Notes: generated by a model not told the origin, from the sequence alone. A stretch of DNA of 64,000 nt from Streptomyces geranii (GCF_002954775.1 NZ_KZ672954.1:24756-88755), one strand, 5' to 3'. Positions 15,597 to 23,545 are shown, counted from the stretch's first letter. Translations and numbers: made by a program.

Positions 15597-16670
15597 TCAG
15601 GCCTGAACGATGTCCACGACGAGCGCGGTGGCGTTGTCGGCGAACTCGTCCGCACCGGCGGCCATCGCGTCTTCGACGACCAAGGCTGCGGCGTCCTTCG
15701 CGTCGTCGGCGAGGTCGAGGATTCCGCCGACGTCTTGACCTCGTGCTTCGAGCGGCGCGTACGCACCGTCGGTGCACAACAGCAGTCGGCGTGTGTGACC
15801 TCTCTCGGTGGTGGCCGTGCCGATGTCGCCGTTCATCAGGCAGGAGGTGACGAAGTTCCGGTCGTACGGCCCGGCGGTGCGCCCTCGGCTGCGTAGGTCT
15901 TGGGCGTAATTGTGATCGTGGGTGAGGGGTTGGGATATGCCGATCGGGGCCAGTCGGTACGCCCGCGCGTCGCCGCACCAGGCGACGCGGATGAGGGGCG
16001 ACCGATGGTCGGCCACGGCAACGACAGCGACGGCGCTCGGGTCGGTGCGGGGGTCGAAGTCCCACCGCAGTTCGTTGCGGGCCTGCACTCGCGCCGCCGC
16101 GAGGGCGCGGGCGGGGCTACCGTGCCGGGCCGCCTCCCTGGCGATGACGTGTGCGAACCTTTGGGCGAAGCGGCGGACTTGGGGCCTGTCGCCGATTCCG
16201 TCGAGGACGGCGAAGGCCCACCGGCCGGTGTTCCTGTTCCGCTTGATCGCGTAAGCGTCGCACTGATAGCTCCGGCCGCCGCAGTGCTGGACCGCGCTCA
16301 CCTTGAAGCCGATGGTCGTCGTCGCCCCGGAGAGCAGACCTGCTGCACGCTGGATTGCCTCGGCGCTGAGTTCGGGCAGGGGCGTGAGGTCGCCGGCGCG
16401 GTTGGTCGCGCCGGTGATCACGACGGGGCCTCGCAGGAGGGGCGGTCGGCTTCCCCCGGTGATGCTCATCCACGCCTGCCGGGCGACGTCGTTCACCGAC
16501 TCGGTGCCGTGTCCGGCATGGACGACTGCCCGGCGGCCAAGCCGGTGCGCATGAGGGGCTTGGATGTAGAAGCCGATGCCGTGAAGCTGATCGGCACGCC
16601 GCGAGTCGAGCAGTAGTTCTTCGACTTCGCCGTTCGAGGAGACCAACAGAGCGGGCGTTGTGGCGATCAT
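15597..16670 (-). CDS. PP2C-family serine/threonine phosphatase, 357 aa
   Basis: Metal-dependent protein phosphatase fold. Visible PP2C signatures: AVLDGIGD (motif with the metal aspartate, DGxGD), VAWCGDARAYRL (GD[SA]R), LLLCTDGAYAPLE (TDG) and DNATALVVDI at the C-terminus (DN.T). The N-terminal ~110 residues are an extra domain with no known match. Phage-encoded PP2C proteins are uncommon but known in actinobacteriophages; targets could be host Ser/Thr-kinase substrates. Its ATG overlaps the upstream stop (16667-16670). Downstream is the promoter repeat at 15534-15552. Confidence 0.85.
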   Translation of the reverse strand: MIATTPALLVSSNGEVEELLLDSRRADQLHGIGFYIQAPHAHRLGRRAVVHAGHGTESVNDVARQAWMSITGGSRPPLLRGPVVITGATNRAGDLTPLPELSAEAIQRAAGLLSGATTTIGFKVSAVQHCGGRSYQCDAYAIKRNRNTGRWAFAVLDGIGDRPQVRRFAQRFAHVIAREAARHGSPARALAAARVQARNELRWDFDPRTDPSAVAVVAVADHRSPLIRVAWCGDARAYRLAPIGISQPLTHDHNYAQDLRSRGRTAGPYDRNFVTSCLMNGDIGTATTERGHTRRLLLCTDGAYAPLEARGQDVGGILDLADDAKDAAALVVEDAMAAGADEFADNATALVVDIVQA

Positions 16671-17068
16671 CTGAGGGGTCCAATCGTGCGAGGGGGGAGA
16701 CCCCGGGGGTTGACAGGAAGGGGAACTGCGATGTCACGCGGGTCGGGCAGCGGGTGAACGTAGTAGTAGCCGGGCGGATGTGCCTTCAGATCAGCGAGCT
16801 GAGCGAGGAGGGACACGTCGGCGGTGAGCCTGTCCCAGACGGGGTCCGGCTGCTTGAGCAGGTCATATCGAAGAAGGAGGCGCCCGCCGGTGCCGTGCAG
16901 GAGCCGCAGGTCGTAGCCGAGATCTCGACGGGTGGCAACGAGTGTGCCGATGCGGGGCTCGATCTTGATCGCCTCCAAGCGGATGCGTCGGAGCAGCGCG
17001 AGTGCAAGGCGGCGAGTAGCCGCGCACACTTGCTGATCTGCGGGTGGACAGGGGTCTGGAATTCTCAC
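16667..17068 (-). CDS. Prophage hypothetical protein, 133 aa
   Basis: Arg/Leu-rich protein beginning at GTG 17068 behind AAGGAG, overlapping the PP2C start by 4 bp. A central segment (LLRRIRLEAIKIEPRIGTLV) and RLLLRYDLLKQPDPVWDRLT look structured, and the tail is Pro-rich. Co-translated with the phosphatase, so a partner or substrate role is possible. No family recognised. Confidence 0.55.
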   Translation of the reverse strand: MRIPDPCPPADQQVCAATRRLALALLRRIRLEAIKIEPRIGTLVATRRDLGYDLRLLHGTGGRLLLRYDLLKQPDPVWDRLTADVSLLAQLADLKAHPPGYYYVHPLPDPRDIAVPLPVNPRGLPPRTIGPLR

Positions 17069-17141
17069 GTATGGCTCCTTGGCGTAGGTCCGCCCGGCGG
17101 CCGGGATGTGCTGATCACCGGCCGCCGGCGAAATCGTTGGG

Positions 17142-17465
17142 CTAGTTGGCTCCGCCCATGGCCCAGTGGACGCCCCGCTTCTCGTCCGCCTCCTGGCGGC
17201 GGTGCAGCGCGAGGCGAGCGTCGCGCTCCTCGGCGCTCTCCTGCCACATGCGGATGTCGGTGATGTCCACGTGTCGGTACTGATCGGCGACGATCGCGGC
17301 GGCAGCCTCCGCGCCGAGGGCTTCCTCGCCGTTGTTCAGGAAGGTTCCCGACCCTCCCGCGTGACGGCCGGGAAGCTTGGTCCAGTAGCACTGGGGGTTG
17401 CAGGCGCAGCGATAGGAGTAGCTGATCTTCCAACGGCGACTGTTCAGTCGCTCTTCGCGGTTCAC
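17142..17465 (-). CDS. Prophage hypothetical protein, 107 aa
   Basis: Short basic protein, GTG 17465 after GGAGGAGGG. It has a SYSYRCACNPQCYWTKLP segment with three cysteines and a charged C-terminal helix (ESAEERDARLALHRRQEADE). Similar small proteins occur in Streptomyces prophages. Function unknown. Confidence 0.55.
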   Translation of the reverse strand: MNREERLNSRRWKISYSYRCACNPQCYWTKLPGRHAGGSGTFLNNGEEALGAEAAAAIVADQYRHVDITDIRMWQESAEERDARLALHRRQEADEKRGVHWAMGGAN

Positions 17466-17480
17466 AGAAGCCCTCCTCCC

Positions 17481-17783
17481 TCAGCCCACGGGGATGGCGG
17501 AGTTCTGCAGATCCAGGAAGATGCAGGCGGCTGCGGCCGTGGGCATGTGGGCGGCCACGATCTGACCGTCCTCATCCCAAGTGAGGAGTTGGATCACGAC
17601 GTCGAGCAGTGGTTCGGGGAGCGTCTGCCGCCAGTCGTCGTAGTCGGTGCCGGGGAACCACTCCTTGCAGGTCCGCCGCAGCGCGCCCGCGATCGCCTCG
17701 GCCAGCCGGTCCGCCTGGGCGGGGCTGATCTGCTCGGCACTCAGGCGTCGGCGGATGCCCTCGGGACTGAAGGGGTCTGTCAC
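17481..17783 (-). CDS. Prophage hypothetical protein, 100 aa
   Basis: Acidic helical protein (SPAQADRLAEAIAGALRRTC, DWRQTLPEPLLDVVIQLLTW). GTG 17783 follows GGAGA. It is the first gene after the promoter at 17831-17849, and its mRNA would start with the 10-bp hairpin at 17802-17827. Function unknown. Confidence 0.55.
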   Translation of the reverse strand: MTDPFSPEGIRRRLSAEQISPAQADRLAEAIAGALRRTCKEWFPGTDYDDWRQTLPEPLLDVVIQLLTWDEDGQIVAAHMPTAAAACIFLDLQNSAIPVG

Positions 17784-17801
17784 GGTCTCTCCTGATGGTC
17801 C

Positions 17802-17827
17802 AAGAAGGGGGCCACATCCCCCTTCTT
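17802..17827 (-). other. 5'-leader hairpin directly after a prophage promoter
   Basis: AAGAAGGGGG (17802-17811) and CCCCCTTCTT (17818-17827) form a perfect 10-bp stem with a 6-nt loop. It would be the first thing transcribed from the promoter at 17831-17849, so it may stabilise the mRNA or act as an attenuator. A shorter, similar G/C hairpin follows the promoter at 24035-24053. Confidence 0.55.
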
Positions 17828-17830
17828 TCT

Positions 17831-17849
17831 GGTTCTATTCTATATGCAT
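17831..17849 (-). promoter_or_regulatory. Repeated prophage promoter, copy 3
   Basis: Minus strand -35 TTGCCC, 16-bp spacer, ATGCATA then -10 TAGAAT and AGAACC. Identical to copies 1 and 4 over 19 bp. Drives the small-gene unit ending with the PP2C gene. Confidence 0.65.
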
Positions 17850-17899
17850 TTGGGAGGGGGGCAAGATTTTCGGCGATTTTTCTTGATCACTGAGAGACT

Positions 17900-18583
17900 T
17901 TATTTCCGCAGGTCAGAAGCCGTTTCCACAGGGCTGAGGTCTCGTATGTGGAGGACGAGCCGCGCTCCCTCGACCACGTGCCCCATGCGCATGTCCGGGC
18001 CTACGACGCGCGTGTGGTCGTCGTCGTCCAGGACGCCTTGATCCACAAGCCCGTCGATGCATGCCTTGAAGCTGGGGTACCAGTTGGCGGGGTCTCTCCT
18101 CTGTCCGTCCTCGGGGTGCAGGACGCCGATGATGTGGACCCGTTCCAGGTGTGGCACTGCGCGCGAGGCGGCCCAGGCAGCGCGCCGCAGCACTCTGGTG
18201 ATCTCCGCGCGCTTGTGGTGGTGAAGCCGCTGGTTGGCGTTCAGGAGCGTCAGCCGGGGCGGCAGCGCGACCCTGAACTGGCGGCCTGTCATCCCTTCGA
18301 ACCAGTCCGGTTCCTGCTCGGCCAGAACGCCGACCGGGGGAACTGCTGTGGGCGTTGCCGACTCTGTTGTGGCGGGGGCGTATCCGCTCCGACGCGGCAC
18401 GCCGGCGTTGGTGATGGCCGACGCGTGCAAGGCGGAGATCAGCATGAGGCGGCGCCTGCAGCCAGTCGTGGCGTCGGCGACCAGGGCGCGCATGTCCCCC
18501 GGGTTGTACTGCTCGATCCGTATGCGGATGCTGTCCCGCGGGTCGCAGGCCGCGAAGATCCGTCCGGGCTTGATATGGGTCAC
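17900..18583 (-). CDS. RusA-like Holliday-junction resolvase with N-terminal extension, 227 aa
   Basis: The C-terminal ~120 residues match the RusA pattern: RLTLLNANQRLHHHKR, then GVLHPEDGQRRDPANWYPSFKAC, IDGLVDQGVLDDDDHTRVVG with conserved aspartates that would bind metal. RusA resolves Holliday junctions during phage recombination. The N-terminal ~75 residues (GRIFAACDPRDSIRIRIEQY) form a separate domain sometimes encoded alone in other phages, so this may be a natural fusion. GTG 18583 overlaps the upstream stop by 4 bp. It ends the unit that starts near 23464. Confidence 0.72.
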   Translation of the reverse strand: MTHIKPGRIFAACDPRDSIRIRIEQYNPGDMRALVADATTGCRRRLMLISALHASAITNAGVPRRSGYAPATTESATPTAVPPVGVLAEQEPDWFEGMTGRQFRVALPPRLTLLNANQRLHHHKRAEITRVLRRAAWAASRAVPHLERVHIIGVLHPEDGQRRDPANWYPSFKACIDGLVDQGVLDDDDHTRVVGPDMRMGHVVEGARLVLHIRDLSPVETASDLRK

Positions 18584-18804
18584 GCGCGGCCCCGGTCGAC
18601 GAGATCCGACAGGGCCTTCGCCGCCAGCGCCGCCGGCCACGCGGCGACGACCAACGCGAGGTACAAGGCGACGGCGCCCGGCCGGAGTTGGCAGACCAGT
18701 CGCAGGGTCGGGTCGTGGGCGAGCAGCCTCCGGAAGGAGTCCGCCAGGATCACGGCTCCCGCTGCCCATGCGAGGAGGACAAGCAGGGCGAGCACGCTGG
18801 TCAC
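18580..18804 (-). CDS. Small membrane protein, 74 aa
   Basis: Two hydrophobic segments (SVLALLVLLAWAAGAVILA and AVALYLALVVAAWPAALAA) with a charged connector, so a two-span membrane protein. GTG 18804 overlaps the previous stop (GTGA). It resembles a small holin- or exclusion-like phage membrane protein, but sits in the early/recombination operon; role unknown. Confidence 0.6.
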   Translation of the reverse strand: MTSVLALLVLLAWAAGAVILADSFRRLLAHDPTLRLVCQLRPGAVALYLALVVAAWPAALAAKALSDLVDRGRA

Positions 18805-19148
18805 GACTCCACCTTTCTGGTGTCGACGTGAACCCAGACGGTGTGAAGGACGCGGGATCGGGCCAGGCGCAGGGCGAGGGAAGCGGTACGGCCGTTCGGG
18901 TGCGCGGCGAAGCCCGCGCAGATGGCGGGGGCATCGGTGCCGAGCGTGGCGTGGCAGACGATGTGCCCTTCCTGGGCGATGGCGTTGGCGACCATTTCTG
19001 CCACGCGCCCCTCTTCCAAGCGCATCAGGTTGCCCGGCCGGAAGATGCACGTGCCGCATCGCCCCGCGCAGATCCGGACGCTCCATGTCGCCGGGTCGGC
19101 AACGTCGTGGCGCAGTCCGTCGGGCGAGTAGGTGGCCGAGCTGGTCAT
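18801..19148 (-). CDS. Prophage protein with CxxxCxxCIFRPGN motif, 115 aa
   Basis: Contains the motif CAGRCGTCIFRPGNLM (about residues 27-42) and later CHATLGTDAPAICAGF. This Cys arrangement with the IFRPGN run recurs in many Streptomyces prophage proteins, and suggests a metal or Fe-S site. ATG 19148 overlaps the previous gene's stop. Function unknown. Confidence 0.62.
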   Translation of the reverse strand: MTSSATYSPDGLRHDVADPATWSVRICAGRCGTCIFRPGNLMRLEEGRVAEMVANAIAQEGHIVCHATLGTDAPAICAGFAAHPNGRTASLALRLARSRVLHTVWVHVDTRKVES

Positions 19149-19849
19149 CGATCGGCCCCCGGAGTGGCGGCGCGCACCGCCTCACCGGTCGCCGCGAGAA
19201 GCATCTCCAGGCAGTGGGAGAACAGTTCGGGGTCTGGCGCAGTGAAGGCGGCCCCGTAGAGGGCTAGCGTGGTCGCGGTGTCCCCGTTGGCGAACGCGGT
19301 GATGAAGCGTGCTGCGAAGAGGTATGGCTGCGGGACGATGTCCTCGGGACGGCTGCCGTCGGAAGTCAAAATGATCCAAAACGCCGTGTCAGCATCGAGT
19401 CCCTGCATCTTCGCCAAGGCTGCCTTCGCCATGACTGCGAGTCCCGTCGCGACGCCGTACATCAGCGAGGGCGTCCCGTTCCGCGCGAGGTCCGCCAGGA
19501 TTTCCTGAGCCTGGTCGTGGCGCCCCTCCGTCCAGTGGGAGACTGCCTCGACGAGTCGCTCGGCGACCGTCGGGAGCGTCTCCGGGGCGCCCCCGTTCGT
19601 CGGCATGACCGGCACAGACCAAGTTGCGGGCTGGCCCGCGACCTCTCTCCAGCCGTTAACCGTCTCCGGGGTTCGGGCGTCGGGTCGGATCATGTAGCCG
19701 TGCTCGACCAGCCGGTGACCGGCGCTGGCCGGGCGGAAGCTACCCCAGTCGAGGAAGAGGTGCACCAAGTAGACGCCGTGGTCCTCGTCCAGAACTCGAA
19801 TCCGGAAACCGTCCGGCGTGCCGGTGCATATTGCGGTCAGGTGCTTCAC
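19145..19849 (-). CDS. Prophage hypothetical protein, 234 aa
   Basis: GTG 19849 follows GAGGAA. The N-terminal half is beta-rich (FRIRVLDEDHGVYLVHLFLD, WREVAGQPATWSVPV); the C-terminal half is helical (EGRHDQAQEILADLARNG, FANGDTATTLALYGAAF). No known family. Translationally coupled to the CxxC protein downstream (4-bp overlap). Confidence 0.55.
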   Translation of the reverse strand: MKHLTAICTGTPDGFRIRVLDEDHGVYLVHLFLDWGSFRPASAGHRLVEHGYMIRPDARTPETVNGWREVAGQPATWSVPVMPTNGGAPETLPTVAERLVEAVSHWTEGRHDQAQEILADLARNGTPSLMYGVATGLAVMAKAALAKMQGLDADTAFWIILTSDGSRPEDIVPQPYLFAARFITAFANGDTATTLALYGAAFTAPDPELFSHCLEMLLAATGEAVRAATPGADR

Positions 19850-19868
19850 TGCGATTCCTCTCGGTTGG

Positions 19869-20321
19869 TCAGGGAGCGTCGGGGAGTTCGAGCTGCTGCG
19901 CGGCCTGTTCCTCCGCGTCCAGCGGGTTCGGTCCAGGGCGGTAGTGGGGCAGGCACCGGGGGCACTGCTGCTCCACGGCCCGGCGGTGAGCGCGCGATCC
20001 GGCAGCCGTGCCGCACGATTTGCGGATGACCGGGACTGGCAGCTCGGTGGGGTCGGCGTCCGGCAGCTCATGGATGATCTCGCCGTTGAGCCAGATCCGG
20101 CCGCCACAGATTCCGGTGAACAGGCTTTTGGCTGGGACGACTTGCCGGATGCATGCGGCCCGGAAGGGGCAGCCTCCGCAGACGTAGAGGACCGGCTCGC
20201 AGATGGCGACCAGTTCGATGCCGTTCTTCCATCTGTCGTCGGCAACGGCGAAGTCCTCGTCGCCGAAGCACGGGGCGTGAGAGGTGACGTGGGTGCCGAT
20301 CAGGGTTCGTGATCCGGTCAT
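19869..20321 (-). CDS. WhiB-like (Wbl) Fe-S transcription regulator, 150 aa
   Basis: Exact Wbl cysteine spacing: C18-x29-C48-x2-C51-x5-C57, ligands of a [4Fe-4S] cluster, followed by the family's glycine turn (TGICGGRIWLNGE, a variant of G[VI]WGG). Wbl proteins bind sigma-factor region 4 and control development or redox response; phage versions such as WhiBTM4 interfere with host Wbl function. ATG 20321 overlaps the methyltransferase stop. The C-terminal ~60 residues are unusual for a Wbl and contain a late CPRC pair (plus a lone Cys in KSCGTA). Confidence 0.82.
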   Translation of the reverse strand: MTGSRTLIGTHVTSHAPCFGDEDFAVADDRWKNGIELVAICEPVLYVCGGCPFRAACIRQVVPAKSLFTGICGGRIWLNGEIIHELPDADPTELPVPVIRKSCGTAAGSRAHRRAVEQQCPRCLPHYRPGPNPLDAEEQAAQQLELPDAP

Positions 20322-21823
20322 AGGACGGGCTCCAATCGCTGGCCTATCCACCGGGCGACGTTGACCGAGACCGCGTTGCCTGCCTGCGCGGTCTGCTCGG
20401 CCTGGTTGCCGTAGACGACGTACTTCTTGGGGAACCGCTGCCCTTCGAGCTGTTCGCGGGGCTTGAGCATCCGGAAGTAGCAGTCGTTGATGTCCGGGGC
20501 GTTTTGCACCAGAGCGGCTGAGTCGCGAGTGGAGAGGGTGTGAACGGGTTCGGCAGCCGTCTTCACCGCGGCCTTGCGGTACGGCACGACGAGGGTGTTC
20601 CGCGCGCGGTCGGGCACTGTGCCGGCGTGCGTGACGAGGCCGTGGTGGTTGCCCTGGGCGGTAACGACGCTGAGCGGGTCGCTCGCGGGGCTGGCGGTGG
20701 CGTGGTTGCGGTACTCGATGATGAACGGGTCCATCGTCAGCAGGGCTTCGCTCTCGCGGGTGGTGCGAGTACGCATCGGAACGTCGAGGGGGACGGCGTC
20801 GGTGTTCCACGAGCCGCCGGTCGGCACCAGAAGCGCATCGCCCTGCTTCACCGTCCGGACGGGCATCGGCCGGTCCTCGACGGCGTACGCCCTGTCCCCA
20901 CCGTCTTTGCCATGGGTGAGCGAGATCGAATAGGGACGCCAGGGGAACTTGAGGCGGCCCGCGCGGATGCGATCCATGGTCGTATCCGCGAGGGGCTTCT
21001 TGCGGTCGCCGATCCGCTTCCCGAGGTCGCTGAAGTCGATGATGTCGCTGGCCGGGCGAACATACGGCTCGACCATGGCGTGGCGGCAACGGGTGTTGGG
21101 GCAGCGGTAGATGTAATCGCGCCGGTATTTCCCGATGCGCAGGCCATCGGTCTTGGTCCACGACTGGACGGCGTGCACGTCCTCACCGCAGTCGACGCAG
21201 GGAGCGAGCGGCCTGGGCTCCAGGTCGGGCTTGCGCATGGTCTTGAGGGTGAAGACCACGTACATCCGATCACGCCACTGCGGGGCGCGTAGGTTGACCT
21301 CGTCGCCGACGTGGGCGCTACTGACGCACACGATCTGGTACTGGTATCCGAGCAGTTCCATGGCTTGGAGCCAGGTCGCGAACAGGATCCAGTCCAGGCC
21401 GAATTCGACGACGTTCTCGACGACGACGGCCTTGAACCGCTTGGCTTCAGCAGCGCGCACCACGCACCAGGCGGTTACCCGGGTCGCCTCGAAGGCGTCC
21501 TTGGTGAGGGACTCCCAGTCGTCGCGTTCCTCTTCGAGCAGGTCGAGGAGATCGAGTTGGTTGGTCTCTCGGGCCTTGCCGCCCGCGGGGCTGATCTCGG
21601 TGCAGATGACGGATGCCCATACGGCGTCGGCCTTGGGCAGCATGCGCATGGGGAAGCCGTCGCTGAGCGTCATGACGGCGTGCTCACAGTTGGGATGGTT
21701 GGCGGCGTGCGTCTCGATCGCGAGCCGCCAGTGGTTGATGCCGAGCAACAGCTCGTGCCCGGCTTCGACAAGTCCGGTGCTGCTGCCGCCGGCGCCACAC
21801 AAAAGGTCAATCCAGGTGGCCAT
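20318..21823 (-). CDS. DNA (cytosine-5) methyltransferase, 501 aa
   Basis: C5-methyltransferase with motif I DLLCGAGGSSTGL (residues ~6-18), motif IV containing the nucleophile in a non-standard context (ASVICTEISPAGG rather than PCQ), motif VI VVVENVVEF, motif VIII QWRDRMYVVF and motif X QAGNAVSVNVARWI. A zinc-finger-like insert (CVDCGEDV ... CPNTRCRH) lies between VIII and X. Such phage enzymes modify the phage genome against restriction. Start MATWID (21823) was chosen because it directly begins motif I and follows the repeated leader at 21835-21848. Confidence 0.85.
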   Translation of the reverse strand: MATWIDLLCGAGGSSTGLVEAGHELLLGINHWRLAIETHAANHPNCEHAVMTLSDGFPMRMLPKADAVWASVICTEISPAGGKARETNQLDLLDLLEEERDDWESLTKDAFEATRVTAWCVVRAAEAKRFKAVVVENVVEFGLDWILFATWLQAMELLGYQYQIVCVSSAHVGDEVNLRAPQWRDRMYVVFTLKTMRKPDLEPRPLAPCVDCGEDVHAVQSWTKTDGLRIGKYRRDYIYRCPNTRCRHAMVEPYVRPASDIIDFSDLGKRIGDRKKPLADTTMDRIRAGRLKFPWRPYSISLTHGKDGGDRAYAVEDRPMPVRTVKQGDALLVPTGGSWNTDAVPLDVPMRTRTTRESEALLTMDPFIIEYRNHATASPASDPLSVVTAQGNHHGLVTHAGTVPDRARNTLVVPYRKAAVKTAAEPVHTLSTRDSAALVQNAPDINDCYFRMLKPREQLEGQRFPKKYVVYGNQAEQTAQAGNAVSVNVARWIGQRLEPVL

Positions 21824-21834
21824 GTGGGTAGTTG

Positions 21835-21848
21835 TTCTCCAAGAGGTC
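21835..21848 (-). promoter_or_regulatory. Start-associated repeat 2 (SAS-like RBS leader)
   Basis: GACCTCTTGGAGAA on the minus strand, 11 nt before the methyltransferase ATG (GGAG 13 nt upstream). Confidence 0.75.
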
Positions 21849-21892
21849 CTTCGTGCCCGGCCCCGCGTTGCGGGGCCGGGCAACGGCCGAGA

Positions 21893-22375
21893 TCAGTGAG
21901 TGCGGAGACCGCCGTGCGCCTGCGCACGGCGCAGGAAGTTCATCCAGAACCGCCATATCGGGTCGCCGACGGGCATCTCAGCGACGGCCACGCCCGGGTG
22001 GGCGTCATAGGTGGCGAGGGCAGCGGTGATCTCGGCGATCGTCACGAGGAAGCCCTCCGTGGAGTAGAGCTTGTATCTGGGGATTCCGGTCGGCTTCGGC
22101 TCCGAGGCGTCCTTGGCAGCCTGGTACGCAGCTCGGAACTCGGCGATGCGATTCACCGTGTTCAAGTCAGGCACGATGCCGGGCTGGAAGTTCGCGTGGG
22201 TCAGCCCGTAGGCGGACAACTCGGGGTAGGACGGGACAGGCAGCTCGACGAGCATGCCGAAGTTGTTCATCGCGTCGAGGGTGCGCGGCATCGCCGTGAA
22301 GGCGAACCGGAAGTAGTTCTCGTCTCCTACGGCAGGCTTGCCGTCAGGGGTCTGGATGTAGACGTCGTATCCCAC
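21893..22375 (-). CDS. Prophage hypothetical protein, 160 aa
   Basis: GTG 22375 was chosen because the leader repeat at 22383-22396 places GGAG 9 nt upstream. The protein (YDVYIQTPDGKPAVGDENYF, LVELPVPSYPELSAYGLTH, PVGDPIWRFWMNFLRRAQ) is a compact alpha/beta protein common in Streptomyces prophages without known role. Confidence 0.6.
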   Translation of the reverse strand: MGYDVYIQTPDGKPAVGDENYFRFAFTAMPRTLDAMNNFGMLVELPVPSYPELSAYGLTHANFQPGIVPDLNTVNRIAEFRAAYQAAKDASEPKPTGIPRYKLYSTEGFLVTIAEITAALATYDAHPGVAVAEMPVGDPIWRFWMNFLRRAQAHGGLRTH

Positions 22376-22382
22376 GGGGTTG

Positions 22383-22396
22383 TTCTCCAAGAGGTC
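22383..22396 (-). promoter_or_regulatory. Start-associated repeat 3 (SAS-like RBS leader)
   Basis: GACCTCTTGGAGAA before the GTG at 22375, spacing 9 nt from GGAG. Confidence 0.75.
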
Positions 22397-22434
22397 TCCG
22401 GCTGCCCGGCCCGGAGTCGGGCCGGGCAGCACGT

Positions 22435-22599
22435 TCAGCGGTGGGCGGCATGGCGGCGGTGGACTTCGCCGTGCGTCGTGCGGCGCGGGTCCCGGCTGCG
22501 GGCCTCCCAGCGGAACTCCGCGATGACGATCACGGTGAGGCCGACACCGACACCGAGCGCGAGCACGAGCAGTGCGTACAGCGCGTGCAGTTCGGTCAC
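22435..22599 (-). CDS. Single-span membrane protein, 54 aa
   Basis: GTG 22599 overlaps the previous stop (GTGA) and follows GAGGTGG. One membrane segment (ALYALLVLALGVGVGLTVIV) with an Arg-rich cytoplasmic tail (EFRWEARSRDPRRTTHG). Function unknown; part of a co-translated trio with the two genes upstream. Confidence 0.55.
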   Translation of the reverse strand: MTELHALYALLVLALGVGVGLTVIVIAEFRWEARSRDPRRTTHGEVHRRHAAHR

Positions 22600-22814
22600 C
22601 GCGCCACCACCTCGTAGCGAGCCGGGCAGGGCTGAAGGAGCTGCATGCACGCGACGAAGACCCCGTGGGCGTCGTTGGTCGCGAGTCCGTTGTCCAACGC
22701 GGCCTGGGCTCGGGCTCGTTCGGCCTCGTCCTGCGGGTGGGCGATGACGCAGGCGCAGCGGCGCTTGCCGGTCTCCTCCGCCGGATTCGGCGGGACCTCT
22801 TCGACGTCCGCCAT
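22596..22814 (-). CDS. Prophage hypothetical protein, 72 aa
   Basis: Small soluble protein (ADVEEVPPNPAEETGKRRC, QPCPARYEVVAR) whose ATG 22814 overlaps the upstream stop and whose stop overlaps the downstream GTG, so the three are translationally coupled. Contains three cysteines (CAC, QPC region). No family known. Confidence 0.5.
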   Translation of the reverse strand: MADVEEVPPNPAEETGKRRCACVIAHPQDEAERARAQAALDNGLATNDAHGVFVACMQLLQPCPARYEVVAR

Positions 22815-23464
22815 CAGGCGATCACCCGCCCGGTGGACGCGAGGTAGAGGATGCCGACCCCGTCGTTCAGCTCCCACACCGTGAGCGGCCAGTCCGTACT
22901 GCCCTGCGCGTGGACGCACGTCCAGCCCTTCGCCGCCATGGCGCGCACGAAGTTGGCGTACTCAATGAGGGCCGTGCCGGTGTCGGTGAGAGGGCCGTGG
23001 AGCAGCTTGGACACCGGCAGGCGCTGCGCTGTCACGCCCCGGAGCCGGACGGAGATCAGGTCGATGACGCGTGGCGCGAGGCGCCGCTCGGTGACGAAGG
23101 TCGTGATGGCCTGGATGAGCGGGACGGTGTTGTTGCCGTGTCCCGCCTGCTCTCCGTTCTCCGTGGAGTCGTAGAGCACCTCGTCGATGTTCGGGTTGTC
23201 GTCGTGGCGGCGCTTGACGTGGAAGCCCTCCAGTGCGGCCGGGTCCATGGGCAGGTCCTCGACCGAGGAGATCCACAGATGCGAGCCGTCGGTGAGCTCG
23301 GCGGTGATGGCGAAGGCGTTCCCGGACTCGACGTTGGTCACGAGCGGGATGCGGCGCAGCGCGGTGATGACCGGCTCGTACGCGCTCCACAGGTTCAGCC
23401 AGAGCGGGTCTTCGGTGTTGTTGTGCACGGGCATCGGGGCCAGCGGCGCCAGGTCGTTGCTCAC
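22814..23464 (-). CDS. Prophage hypothetical protein, 216 aa
   Basis: GTG 23464 lies behind the leader repeat (23471-23484). The sequence looks globular: LWSAYEPVITALRRIPLVTN, FAITAELTDGSHLWISSVED, TTFVTERRLAPRVIDLISVR, LTDTGTALIEYANFVRAMAA. Known function not recognised. First gene after the shared 20-bp motif at 23505-23524, so its unit (down to 17900) is probably controlled there. Confidence 0.6.
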   Translation of the reverse strand: MSNDLAPLAPMPVHNNTEDPLWLNLWSAYEPVITALRRIPLVTNVESGNAFAITAELTDGSHLWISSVEDLPMDPAALEGFHVKRRHDDNPNIDEVLYDSTENGEQAGHGNNTVPLIQAITTFVTERRLAPRVIDLISVRLRGVTAQRLPVSKLLHGPLTDTGTALIEYANFVRAMAAKGWTCVHAQGSTDWPLTVWELNDGVGILYLASTGRVIA

Positions 23465-23470
23465 AGTTCC

Positions 23471-23484
23471 TTCTCCAAGAGGTC
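23471..23484 (-). promoter_or_regulatory. Start-associated repeat 4 (SAS-like RBS leader)
   Basis: GACCTCTTGGAGAA before GTG 23464. Its match to the candidate antisense RNA is 14 nt, one more than the others. Confidence 0.75.
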
Positions 23485-23504
23485 GCGCGCAAGTCAACAG
23501 TACA

Positions 23505-23524
23505 GAGTTGGGATCTATCTCAGG
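23505..23524 (-). promoter_or_regulatory. Shared 20-bp operator/promoter motif, copy 1
   Basis: Plus-strand GAGTTGGGATCTATCTCAGG; minus-strand reading gives AGATAGATCCCAAC, with a TAGATC hexamer that could be a -10. Present also at 27824-27843 and 46707-46726. It lies 40 bp before the operon running from 23464 to 17900. Confidence 0.55.
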
Positions 23525-23545
23525 GTAAATTGATGCCGCTCGCGC

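Noticed and set aside
20540..23533. Long plus-strand ORFs (up to ~480 codons) opposite the methyltransferase and neighbours
   Set aside because: Antisense shadows created by high GC at third positions; no domains, and the minus-strand frames carry clear family motifs.
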